This document shows, piece after piece, positions 36,572 to 48,176 of a stretch of DNA of 64,000 nucleotides. Within the stretch, counting starts at the first letter, position 1. Every line of letters begins with the position of its first letter. Position numbers and translations under genes: made by a program. Origin of the DNA: Prostheceraeus crozeri (lineage: Eukaryota > Platyhelminthes > Polycladida > Euryleptidae); the NCBI GenBank assembly GCA_907163375.1, contig CAJQUW010013622.1:26325-90324 (forward strand), read 5' to 3'. The notes under the pieces are model-generated. The model saw nothing but the letters and a program-made list of their open reading frames with translations, was not told where the DNA came from and ran no database searches.

Positions 36572-38309
36572 AAATTAAAATCTTGCCGGACACAAGATCA
36601 CGTCATATTTTTCTGTTGCTGCGTATTGCAGAAATGTGCCCCATGTTAAGATCACTGAGGCCATTTTGTTGAAGCGGTTCAGGCCCTCGTTGTGTGTTAT
36701 GAAAGAATATGTAAGTGACTTGCTCCTGCCATGGTCCTAGCCTATTTTTGCTTTCATCTTATCTATGTTAATTTCCGATAGTCTGATGTCTCGATTTTAG
36801 TATGTACATACATATGCATAATTTTTTACTTAATTTATTTTCATAGCTATGTAATTTGAATGTCTATAACTTTGAGTGCAAGATTATTTAGAATCCTCTT
36901 ATAAATGACGTATCTTATGATTAGAGTCATCGAAAGCGCTTAATATGAGTTTAGCTTTATTTTCCTTGCTAAAATTAAGTGTTTGCCTCTTAGTTTGCCA
37001 TTTGGAGCTTAGATTCAGAACAACCTTACCAATTCACAATACTGTAGAAGATAAGTCACTTAAGGCTTGTTTTTCACTTTAAGAGAACTAGTCTACATAT
37101 TGTGCTTGACATGAAATTCACAATTTTGCACAACTAAATGGGGCATTAAAAAATTATTGAACCATTGTTAATGAATTGTCTGTCGAAAAGTCATAATAGC
37201 AATTGGATGAAGTCACTGAACATGTCTAATGCCTCCTAACTAACTAATTATGTTACATTACTTTGTGCAAAAAATAGAATTATCATAGTACAACAATCAG
37301 TAATCCATAGCATGCATTTGCATATCACAGGCATTTTTGTGATTCAAAAGATTAAATGAAACAATTTTTCATAAATTAGTACAATTTGTATGAATACACT
37401 AGACCATAACGAATTCTAAAAACATGGTCAGTCAATCCTGTAATTTGCAGTCTGTGCAAATATTTTGGTTACAGTAAAAATAGTATGCAGGGTGAGTCAA
37501 AGTTAGCTGTTAATGATATAAACAACTATTTTGTTGCTAAACAGGTCTCTCTCTATATTCTAGAAAACTATCTTGCATGCAGAATCTGTGTATAATACGT
37601 GAAGTGATCATCAACTACAAATACAGCATACTTCTAACTTTCTAATATAAATCACTATCGGCTAGGAAGCACTTCGGCAGCCGTTTCGGGAATCTCTGAA
37701 AGGGATCCAGGATTTTCTTAATCTGAACTTAGGATTTTTGGCCGACCAAAAATAAACACTGCTTGCTGACGTGTGCGTTAAGATGAAACTTGCCTAAACT
37801 TGTCAGCTTTCTCAAAAAAATGCTGGTCTGTCAATGCAACTATTTTGCATTATCTCGCAAAAAGACGTCTGCGATCGTCCATCGAACTCCATCGACAAGT
37901 TCCTGTCAATACAACGAATTGGAATTCCATGATGGTATTGATTTTCCTTTAGAATTCTACACATAGAGGACCAAGAAAGTTTTACTTCTTCAGGAGAGAC
38001 GACACTTACGTAGCTGTTGTCCGATCTCTATCAATTGAACTTAAAACTTCTTCGTTTTCCCGGCTGTAGCCTACGGATCTTGGTCTCACCTGTTCTGATC
38101 TCTTATACACATGAGAATCTGTTTCCAATGAATGAGAGTTTGTCGAGGTGGTGGTTCTTTGTGGAATTCAGAACGAAATGGTCGGCTCCAGTTCTCCACG
38201 GAACAGTTAGCTTCAGCAGAAATTACAGCGGAAATCACAAATAGCAGCAGTGTCTTTCGTCTCACTAAGAAATCTAACTCTTGGCTAAATATCGTTGGAC
38301 GCATTGACC
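36572..38309. other. No feature recognised
   Basis: AT-rich sequence; the open frames near 38017-38320 lie in different frames over the same bases and none is convincing. Confidence 0.5.
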
Positions 38310-38423
38310 CACAGAATTAGACAGATCGTCTCTTATTCTGTTTGACTAGAAAGGAAGCATTGGAACCACAAAATTAGACAGGTCGTCTTTTCTTCTGTTT
38401 GACTAGAAAGGAAGCATTGGAAC
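38310..38423 (+). repeat. Tandem duplication, 57 bp x 2
   Basis: Copies at 38310-38366 and 38367-38423 share GAATTAGACAG/AAATTAGACAG, TCGTCT and TGTTTGACTAGAAAGGAAGC with a handful of differences. Confidence 0.85.
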
Positions 38424-38689
38424 ATGTAACGCTAATGAATTGGCACAGGCTGATGACATGATACCATAACAATCGAACAATAAACAGCCAGTTCAACATT
38501 AAACACGCAGAATTGTGCGAAGTTTCAGTGACTATTACTGCTGTTATCAACCGGATCACACAGCAAAGAAACAAAGTCGATGTCAAGTTCTACAGAGAAG
38601 TTTGTGAACGTTTTTTCGGGCGCCTGCTACCTTTTTAAATAATGATCTGAAGGACCATCATTATCGAGGAAACTTTTGTGCGATGATTT

Positions 38690-38900
38690 GAATTCTTCGA
38701 ATCTGAAGGAATCGTAGCGATTGAATCATTTTGAAGGAATTCACAGCAATCCGCAAGCAACGCACGACTTTTTTCCGATATTTGTAAGGCATTGAAAATT
38801 TCTTTTTGCCCACTTGGCAAGTTCATGCATGTGCCACCGTTTTGAATCAGTTTGCACTTCTAGCAAAGTGATACGGTTAAACAATCTAATTCTGTGCATT
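38690..38900 (+). repeat. Diverged direct repeat, copy 1
   Basis: Shares an ordered series of landmarks with 41325-41620: GGAATCGT(A/G)GCGAT, CATTTTGAA, GCACGACT, TTGCCCACTT, GTTTGCACTTC(T/C)AGCAAA and CAATCTA(A/G)TTCTGTG. The later copy contains extra AT-rich sequence. Likely an old interspersed or segmental repeat of unknown kind. Confidence 0.65.
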
Positions 38901-41324
38901 GACCATTTCATTCTATAAATGAATCAATCACTCAGACAGTCACAGGAATGGTGAGCATCCATGTTACAATTCTGTCTACCTGCAATTGACGCTTGTGATG
39001 CAAATCTTATTAATCATGAGCGAAAAGCTTCATTTTTGGCTCACCCTGAATATTCTGGAATTTCCTTTCACTACTGAATTTCGACTGTATTGCGCATGGA
39101 ATGACTCCAGTAGACAAAACTCCCAAATTTATACGCGGTTGATGCTAGTGCTCTCCGAAACCACCATGAAAACCGTCAAAATTTGAGGATAAAAATGTCT
39201 CAGTAATCTTAAATCAATAGGAGGGCAGCAAATAGAGGCGCCGCCAGCGAACGATGAGAACAGCTACAAAAAGTTGCATTCATTACAGTAGACGGCAACA
39301 ATAATTTCATGAAGTTTTCAGGCGCAAAATTGCATTTTTTGCGATGAGTGACTTTTTGCAACATATGTGACTGTAAACTGCATTGGTGATACCTAAGGAT
39401 GCACGTGCACATCCATGCGTGTATACATGTATATGTTGTGTATGCATGTGTTTTAAAATTGGAAGCCGAAATAGAGCGCCCAATTTTATTTGGAATATGA
39501 AGTACAAGTACATATACAATACTGTGCCTCATATCAATGCTTATTCAAATTGTACATTAAGACAGGTAAGTTCAAAGTTGATAACACCCTGATACGAATA
39601 TATAACATGTGCATACATCACATCACTTTATGTCAAAAATGTGTTAAAATTAGTGTATATCCCTTGCTTCAAACTTGAATGATTTTTAAGCCATCATAAC
39701 AGCTTCAGAACCTTCTTACCGATTTATCATCAGTCTCCTTGATGGTCATAAGGCATACCATTGGATTACTTACAAAGTATTGAAGACACACACGCTTGTT
39801 ATTCGGGTACATTAGATAATAGTGTTTGTGTTGTGCTCTGAGTGTGTGAGTAGAACAAACAAATTAACGCGCGCGTGAGGCTACATCAAAGGCTACAATA
39901 TTATATACAATCGCTATACTTTAGGCTTTTTTACATACCTTATCTAATCTAAGATATGGGCGTATCTGTACATTGGAAAAAGATTTCATCCAAAAAGTCA
40001 ATCGTTCAGCTCCTACTCTCATTAAGAGAGAATATAACAGCGTAGATCTCAAGCAAAGCGCTGAGAAGCAGCTGCATAAGCATAGTGAAACTTTATTGAA
40101 ATACGGATATTTTTCTGCTAAGCAGCTTCTTAATAATTGCGCGTGCTTTCATTGATTTAATTAATTTCGAGGCTGCTTTCATGTAGCAGGGCCCCGATTG
40201 GGTGCGTTTGAGCGCTCAGGAGTAGGGGCCGAAACGCGAATCCTTACCCAAGTTCCTGCTGATGACCTCAATTGCACATTTTTTCAATTAGGTAATCTGT
40301 TGTCGTTGTTATTTCCTTTAACCTGTAGGGAACGCCACATGGGTCCTTTTGAGGGATCAAATTCTTTTCACTTATCGTTATCTTCTACTTCATCTTCTCC
40401 TCAATCAAAGCATTAAATTTCATTCTGACGCAATTGACACATACAAGCATCTGGGCAACCAGACCTGCAGATTAAGTTTTGTCAATATCAGCAAATTCCG
40501 CAATTGCTACACTCAACACACACAGGCAGGAGTTCTCGTGTAAGCTATCAAAACTGTTTCTCACTACTTATATTTACACAGGCCTTTTTTTCATTACCTA
40601 CCATCTGTATATTATCAGCATTTACATTTGTGATTTATTCTTTTTTTCACATTGATTTTACTTACTGAATAGTTCGATTTGTGATTTAATTCATTATTAA
40701 TTGTGTTTCGCCTAAGGTTAGCTAATTTGACTATGAAATCATGAATGACGAATTTCTTCATGATAACGTTTATACTACTACCTACTGCTACAAGCCGACT
40801 TCTAGCGGTTCTATCCTTAGCTACATCTAACCCCCTAAGTGCGGACACTGATAACAGAACAACTTCTATTTCCAAAGAAATCCTTGTTTCATCCTTTAAT
40901 AAATGAAATGGTTATATAGGATGTTGTGTCGATATCCGCATTCACTGCTGCCCTGTACATTTAATCTCCTTAATTGATGTTATCAATGTAAATAGCAATG
41001 ATTCAGAGATCACAATAAATCCGAAGCGAAAGCGAGAGTACTTTCCTTCTTCAACCCTATGACTGGTCATGTGAAACTGTGATTTAGGATCCAGTTTACA
41101 AGAATTTATTATGAAGAGAAGATTACTGAAAAGAAGCAGCTGGAAACACACAAACCGAGATCGCCTCAACAGTTAACTCATCAGAGTCCTGGGCCAGTCA
41201 GTGGCTAACGGAGAATTGGAGTAAAAAGTTCATGGCTGATAATATCAGCTGATAAATGGCTGACGACACATGTTCGCGGTTAATGATCGAGGAAAAAAAG
41301 TCGGTAATTGCCGATTTCATCAAA
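38901..41324. other. No gene recognised
   Basis: AT-rich sequence. Short CATG/TACATG-rich stretch near 39400-39450. The frames at 39973-40155 and 40198-40416 are unrecognised and unsupported. Confidence 0.5.
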
Positions 41325-41620
41325 TTTAAAGGAATCGTGGCGATCAGCGCATTTTGAAAGAATATGCACAATATATAATAGTATTCTTTATTCTTTTATA
41401 TTTATCTATATATTTTTTTATTATAGAATATAATATAAGTGATGCACGACTGTTTCTTCCATTCAAGGAATTTATCAAATTCTTCGTATTGCCCACTTTT
41501 GCCATAATTTTGATAATAATCAAAAACTTCGCACTTGCCATAATTTTGTGTTAGTTTGCACTTCCAGCAAACCGACGAGCTTAAGCAATCTAGTTCTGTG
41601 TGCAATAGATTATTCTAATC
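41325..41620 (+). repeat. Diverged direct repeat, copy 2
   Basis: Second copy of the series described at 38690-38900, enlarged by an AT-rich insertion near 41370-41440. It also has an internal doublet CACTTTTGCCATAATTTTG / CACTTGCCATAATTTTG. Confidence 0.65.
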
Positions 41621-44600
41621 AAATGAAGTACAGCGAAGTATCGAGATTACGATGTCAGACTGAAACTTTCTTACTTCACAAAGAAAAAGACACTAACTCA
41701 TTACATTTTCTAAAACAGAACATGTTAATTGACAGCTTGTTCATTTCTCATAGCATTCTTAACTCTAGGCGTGTTATTAATCCCATTTTAATGATGCATG
41801 AATCGAAGCTGAAATGTCAACATTAACGAGATGGCGAGAGAAAGGTTTGAAGCATTTCGATTAATGATGACATGAATCATTTTTCACAAATTGTCGTACA
41901 GGAGTTTGTAGCTACAGTATATATGAACTATGTTCGATACGTCGTGCTTATTAATTACAACAGACACCGGCAGAATTCTTATGAAAGTACACTAAAGAAC
42001 AAACATTGTACCTATCGTTGGCGGTTCCTTCCATGTTTTTCTCTATTTGGTTATGCCTATTTATGATAATGAAGATATTTAAAATGAGTTGTATAGGGCA
42101 AGACATGCAGTCGATCAACTCTTAATAGGAATAAGCGATTCTCAGTGCTTGAGAAGAATCGGAACAGTGCATCTGATCTTTTAATAATCGAACTAGAATC
42201 GGAACGAAATTTTATTTTCCAAATTCAATTTCAGATAAACCGAGAATAGTGATTCGTAGAAGGAGTAAGTGATATAAAGTGATTCGCTGGAAGGAGGGGA
42301 CGATTGCACTGAACTATCAATTCCAATAATTTATCCATGATATTTATCTGGAAACTGTTGTAGTTCGTGATAAAATAAATTCAGTTCGTGAGCTCATAAG
42401 TTTCAATTATATAGAAAAAGCTATTCAACTTTTCCTATTCTTGTGAACTACCAACAATTTGTGTAACTTGCGGTTACATAAAGCAGTTTAAAAGTTGCCC
42501 ATATCCACACATTACTGCAATAATAAATTTCTTGGACAGATTCAAGCTGTTAACAAAAAATGATCAAAGATGATATTGCATATAATAATATATATAATAA
42601 AATGATCAAAAAATGAACTTTAAATTATCCCTATAAAAGTTTGATGCTTCTTTATATACATGTAGAATACAAAGCGCTTGCATTCCTTTAGGAGGACGAT
42701 ATTCACCTCCACCACAACTTATTTGGGAGAGAATAATAATGAGCAAACATCAATCAAATTTTAGATTCTTTCTTGTGCATTCTTAACAAAATGTACATTC
42801 AAGATATTGTTCATGACATTTTGCATTTGCTATTCAGAATAATATCTGATATCAAGTCTACAGGAACAATGTCGACATAGATCAAATTTGGCAATATCGT
42901 CAATAATGTCTCATTCGTTCTGTCATTACATCGGAACTCGTTAATTATCTTGTTTATCATGTACCTCAAGAAATTTCACTTTCAGATTAGTTGGCATGTT
43001 GCGTAGTTGCTTTGCAGTTCGTCGTAATATGTCAAATGCAATGATTAATTTGATTTGACGATCAAATTTAGAATGGTCTTTGGCTTGATTTGATACCGCT
43101 ATCTGATTGAAAATATCCTCATATACTGAAAATTCATTCTAAATATTTGAGGTATATGAATATCGCATGCATGTTGTAATTTTTGTGTGTATGACATTCT
43201 CCTCCCTTCCCCTTTTCGGGGAAAATTGGGTTGTCTAAATAGATAGATAAATTTAAGGTCAATGTCTATGGCGCCAATCTTAAATTTGCTTTTTGGGGAA
43301 TTCATGTTATCTTACACATTGAATAATAATCACTATTAAAGTAAATGCAGCATATCTGAATTGCTCGAAGTGCAGTGAGTCCTGTCTTTTGTTGCTGACA
43401 TAGGAGTCATCTTGGGGCTAAAAGTTGTGTCACTCATGACATCACAGAGTTGGCAATTTGATATAGGCCTAATCGAAAAAAGTGTGAAGAAATATCATCC
43501 TATCAGAAAAAAACAGGCAACTCTTTTCAACTTAGGATGCAACTCAACATTTAATTATTCCATTTGCTTTGTGTTTGCAAAAACCAGCATTCATTAATTA
43601 TTGCAAGTGAGCTAATTTAGGCGACCTGTTGGCATGTGCTTCAAGTGATATTTAATGAACACCTGTCGAAGTTTCACTGACTAGATGAAAAATGAAAAAT
43701 TCGAATTTACCCGGGTATGGTTGAAACTTAAAATAAGGAGCTGTGTACATGTTCAGAGATGTGAAGTAGGCCTGCTGATGATTCTTGATTTTTGATGGAA
43801 TGGCAGCTGTTCAGGTCTGCATCCATTTTCCAACTGAGGGTGCAACTCAATATTAAATTATTCTAAAACTTGCAATTCATGCACAAACAGATAAACGCGT
43901 GGACATAAATACAAATGAAGGAGTCAATTCTCAAATTCATTGTGTCGAGGTAATTGGTTCTCATGTCGTGTTGTTCCATTTTGGAATGATTTGTCTGTAG
44001 ATTGTGTTGAGTGCTCAAGTATTAGCTCTTTTAAAAATGTCTTGATTCTTACCTTGGAGATATTGCTTGACTTATTTGACTTTCTTGGATAACTACTTCT
44101 GGTGCTATTATTTTTGTGACATTTTACAGATTGCTCCGACTGGTGCTTATTTTGAAATACAAATACAACAAAATACTCAAATTGCAGCGTTTTTACAATT
44201 TGATTGATGTACATATAATATGCAACTCAATTATGTGACTGTTATCGAATTGTAAAAGATAGGAAAAATATGTTTCAGCAAGATCAGTAGTAATCAATCT
44301 ATTGTGCAAGGCTCTTTTAATGACAGGAATACATGACACTGTAGTTTCCAAGGTGATGCAACTTTTTGCGTCTATTATAAGTTCACCCATTGAATTGATT
44401 AAGTGACAACTGAGGTGAGTCAGATTGCGAACAATTAAAGATGCTCCTGTAGATTAAAAAAGTAGTTAGTAACGTCAAACTTGCTTAAAGATGTATTTTA
44501 TTTCGTCAGGATCGACTGCAATCTGCGTTAGAAGAATCATCGACCAAACTGCATACATATCGGCAGGTCGGAAATCCTCTGCATCGTTTATAAGTTGTCA

Positions 44601-45499
44601 ACTTCGTTGAATGGTTGAATGTTCATGGACCAATTTGTAAATATAACAAAAACCTAAATATTTCACTTATTACCATAAAGTGTGTGCAATTTCCTATTAA
44701 TTTGTTTGCAAATTCGAACTATAATCGTTTGATCATCGTTTGTGATTGTGATATTTAACGCATCAAGGTTAGAATCGAACGTATTTTGAATGCTTCGCTA
44801 ACCAAATTGTCACTTTCCTTTCATGTTTATTTAATGACATTAAGAATAATTATTCATTGGTCAGTGCATACATAGACCACAGTTGAAATTCTTGCATTTA
44901 GCTACTTTTACACGTGATGGTGATACCAAACACAGAAAAATGCATTTGCATGAAATAGTCTGTAACTGAGTTGGTATTGCTTCATGATTTTTTTTAATAC
45001 ATGTCGACCATTTCCAATTCTGTTAGACATGTAACTTCTGTGTCTTGAAGATGTGTTTTCAATAAAAAAATCTGTGCTTTCAACTTCTTATAATTAGAAT
45101 GCACGAAGATCGCAATTAACAATTTTATTGAGCTTTTCCTTTGCTCTTTGACTCTCAAATGCATGACATGGGTCCCCGGGGACCCTGTTGCTCTTTATTT
45201 ATCTGAATATATTTTTTGCATGACTCTGAAAGTCTGATATATCATGTATTCCTTCATTTGTCATCAATAATTGTGTAGCAGGCCAATCTTACGTCGATCT
45301 TTCTTATATCACGCAACAGATTAAAAAATATCAATAGAAATCCTTCGAGGACCCATTTCATGAACTAGGCTAGGTTTCTATATAATTACATTTTTTCTCG
45401 CTTCGTTTAGAATCTTATATGATGATAAATTGTCTTATGACTAAATCTACCTGTTAAAATCATTTGCATTAGTCGTTCGCTGCAATTAAGGACCAATAA
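41621..45499. other. No gene recognised; one GC palindrome
   Basis: AT-rich sequence with only short, unsupported frames. A 16-bp perfect palindrome GGGTCCCCGGGGACCC at 45170-45185 stands out from its surroundings. Confidence 0.5.
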
Positions 45500-45890
45500 C
45501 CAAAAAACCGATCAAAAAGCGACTTTATTGCATCTTGCATTCCGAAAGAAAATATGACCGTTAACAATGCATCATGATGGCAACGTGGATGAGACATGCA
45601 AGCCTGACATCATTTTGTTTCACAATCAAACCAAAGGGACAGTAAATACTGTCGATCATCTATGCCATTCATACAGTGTGCAACGAAAGACGACGTTGGC
45701 CACTCGCATATTTTCTCAACTTTCCCAATCTGATAGGCATCAACGCCTTCATTATTTTCATCAGTTCTAATCCATTATGGAACGCTTCAAACCTAAACAG
45801 AAGAAAGAAATTTCTTTCTGAACTTGGAATGAGTATGGTTGGATCATATAAGGACCATAGGACGGAGAATGTGTTTAACGTGTGAGTAGT
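45500..45890 (+). pseudogene. piggyBac-type transposase C-terminal fragment
   Basis: Translation gives KPDIILFHNQTKGTVNTVDH and SYSVQRKT in one frame, then RRRWPLAYFLNF and LIGINAFIIF in another from about 45685. Together these match the conserved block of piggyBac-type transposases that holds the last catalytic Asp (the NQTKG(G)VDTVD motif). A frame change near 45685 breaks it, and the usual second Gly of the KGGVD motif is Thr. The start of the gene is absent and the fragment ends at the edge of the satellite block, so it is a dead remnant truncated at both sides. Confidence 0.75.
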
Positions 45891-45894
45891 AAGC

Positions 45895-46920
45895 AAAACT
45901 CCACTTCTGGACCGCGCAAGATGGCGGCCATCGCTGCGTCCCCCCCCCTCTGACACGGCAGAGTGTCGTGGTCGGCCGCCGTGGTGCTTCGTGTCTGAGT
46001 CCCCCCCCCCTCTGGAACGACAGAGGTTGTGGTCTGTCGTGGTGTGCCGGCCGGGTGGGTCCACGTTCACAACATGTTCGCTGACGTCCCCCCCCCCTCT
46101 GCAACGACAGAGTGTGAGACTCGGGTGAGTTGGTCCGACCGCCTGGTTGACGTGGGCGACCGTCTAGGTTGACGTGGGCGACCGCCAGGATTAGTCTTGA
46201 GGCTATAGTGTGTGATGTTTTTGGTGTGTAGCGCCCAAACGAAGCATCGGATGAGAAAACGGAGGCCAGATTCGGAATCTACGTGAAATTTTGGGTTAGG
46301 AAGGATGTTTCCAGCGAAATCGGAGAGAAAAAATTTTCGGCTGACGTCCCCCCCCCTGGACAGCTAGCTTCCAGTGGACGGATTTTGTCGTGCGATAGCT
46401 CGTTTGAAAGCTAAGAGTGAGACAAATTCAGTGAAAGAATCGGCTTGTTCCTATCTGTCTTCGTTCAATAGTTAGAGCGGTTACAAGATTTTAGGTCGGA
46501 GCTCGCTCACCTGAAAAAATCCTAAGTGTCAGAGTGACTTTGTATGGGTAAAATTTTGAAAATTTTCCAAAGTGTGGAATTTCGACCTGGGACCGTCACC
46601 AAAACATTTTTCATCAAATTTCACTGACCTCCCCCCCCCTGGACAGCTAGCTTCTATCTTGGCTTCTAGTGGACGGATTTTCTCGTGCAATAGCTCGTTT
46701 GAAAGCTAAGAGTGAGACAAATTCAGTGAAAGAATCGGCTTGTTCCTATCTGTCTTCGTTCAAAAGTTAGAGCGGTTACAAGATTTTAGGTCGGAGCTCG
46801 CTCACCTGAAAAAATCCTAAGTGTCAGAGTGACTTTGTATGGGTAAAATTTTGAAAATTTTCCAAAGTGTGGAATTTCGACCTGGGACCGTCACCAAAAC
46901 ATTTTTCATCAAATTTCTCA
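45895..46920 (-). repeat. Modular satellite block in reverse orientation
   Basis: Reading the minus strand from 46920 down to 45895 gives the same module order as the right part of the first array. It runs units with the GAAGACAGATAGGAACAAG segment, the CTCTCCGATTTCGCTGGAAAC module (about 46215-46335), the CGCCCACGTCAACCTAGACG subrepeat (about 46145-46190), and then GGCCGGCAC modules with CTCTGTCGTT(G/C)CAGAG hairpins and G-runs. It is far shorter than the first array, about 1 kb against 10.8 kb. Confidence 0.9.
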
Positions 46921-47055
46921 GAACGAGGGGGGGGAGGTCAGTGAAATTTGATGAAAAATGTTTTGGTTAAGGTCCCAGGTTGAAATTCGGAAGTTTTAAA
47001 TTTTTCAAAATTTTCACCACACTGGAGCTCTCACACTTAGGAATTTTTTCACTTG
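46921..47055 (+). repeat. Diverged satellite unit, forward orientation
   Basis: At about 46920 orientation flips. GAGGGGGGGGAGGTCAGTGA is followed by AATGTTTTGGTTAAGGTCCC and CACACTTAGGAATTTTTTC. It is clearly more diverged than any other unit. With the block on its left it makes an inverted joint. Confidence 0.8.
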
Positions 47056-47223
47056 TGGCATGTTACATGGACATGTGCTGGCGGACCAACTTCCCGTGGT
47101 CATATGAGAATGGTTCAGGTGTCATATTGTAAAGAATGATGAGACAAATCGTTTGCAACAAACCGCATGTCGCTACGATGAATACTTTCGGAGATAGAGC
47201 CATTTTAAGTTTTCTTCCGAGCA

Positions 47224-47231
47224 TATATAAA
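47224..47231 (+). promoter_or_regulatory. TATA box, leader of the 411-residue gene
   Basis: TATATAAA in the context GCATATATAAACCCCC. A start site about 30 bases on would precede a good splice donor (GACGAG|GTAAGC at about 47272). A matching acceptor (ATCTTACAG at about 48140-48148) lies 29 bases before the ATG at 48177, so the leader may be spliced. That is inference. Confidence 0.6.
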
Positions 47232-47510
47232 CCCCCGACAACGTAAGTCTGATCACTTCATCGAAAGACGAGGTAAGCGACGGTCGTCGCTCTGAGCTCC
47301 CGATATCGGGTGCAAAGGACTCTATCTTTTGAAGTAGGCAAGCTATCTTGCTACTTCAAAGTTTGTATGATAGAGTTTGATAGTGTCTTTACTACTGATA
47401 AAATTTTTTAAAAGTAGTATGAGTAGTAAAATGCGGAATTTTTTAAAAATTCTTAATTTTCACTTTTTTCAAAGTTTTAACATATAGACTAAGGTTTTCA
47501 AGTATCCTGA

Positions 47511-47768
47511 GTTCAAATATGCTATCAGATTTGAAATTTAACTAAGTCTAAGGCAGCTTTGAGGGGTTAGATCCCAGCTACTGATCACTACCTTTGACTC
47601 GGCGTTCCTGTTACCACTTCGGGGCAGTGACAATGATGTCTTCAGCTGTAAAGAGCGGGTATCGGGGAAGATCTCTCACTTCCCTAGTGATCGGTACAAG
47701 GCCTTCGGGCTGTCGACGGGATCGAGTGCCACTCACTACACTCACATCTATCATTCCTCACTAAGTGT
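47511..47768 (+). repeat. Structured leader repeat, copy 1
   Basis: The unit carries complementary segments that would fold in RNA. CTGATCACTA (47581-47590) pairs with TAGTGATCGG (47685-47694), and GGGAAG (47665-47670) pairs with CTTCCC (47679-47684). A little further on, AGGCC-TTCG-GGCT gives a UUCG-capped hairpin. The second copy at 47838-48083 keeps all three. It lies between a TATA box and the coding start, so it would be in a leader or intron. Confidence 0.75.
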
Positions 47769-47837
47769 TGATATTATGTTGAATGTTGACTAAGTTGAAT
47801 GTTGAATGATGATATTATGTTCTAGGCTGTATACTAC

Positions 47838-48083
47838 ATTCAAATCTGCTATCAGAAATTTAACTAAGGCAGCTTTGAGGGGTTAGATCCCAGCTACTGA
47901 TCACTACCTTTGACTCGGCGTTCCTGTTACCACTTCGGGGCAGTGACAATGATGTCTTTAGCTGTAAAGAGCGGGTATCGGGGAAGATCTCTCACTTCCC
48001 TAGTGATCGGTACAAGGCCTTCGGGCTGTCGACGGGATCGAGTGCCACTCACTACACTCACATCTATCATTCCTGACTAAGTG
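47838..48083 (+). repeat. Structured leader repeat, copy 2
   Basis: Nearly identical to copy 1 over the folded part (outer stem 47897-47906 with 48001-48010), about 320 bp downstream. It also contains ATCTGCTATCAG (47844-47855), a 12-mer found again in all three promoter cassettes at 49510-50647. Confidence 0.75.
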
Positions 48084-48176
48084 TAATGCTTTAGGAATAT
48101 GACTGTACTACATGATTCAAAACTTATACTAATTTCATTATCTTACAGTTAACGAGAAATCTCAGTAACGACAAAA

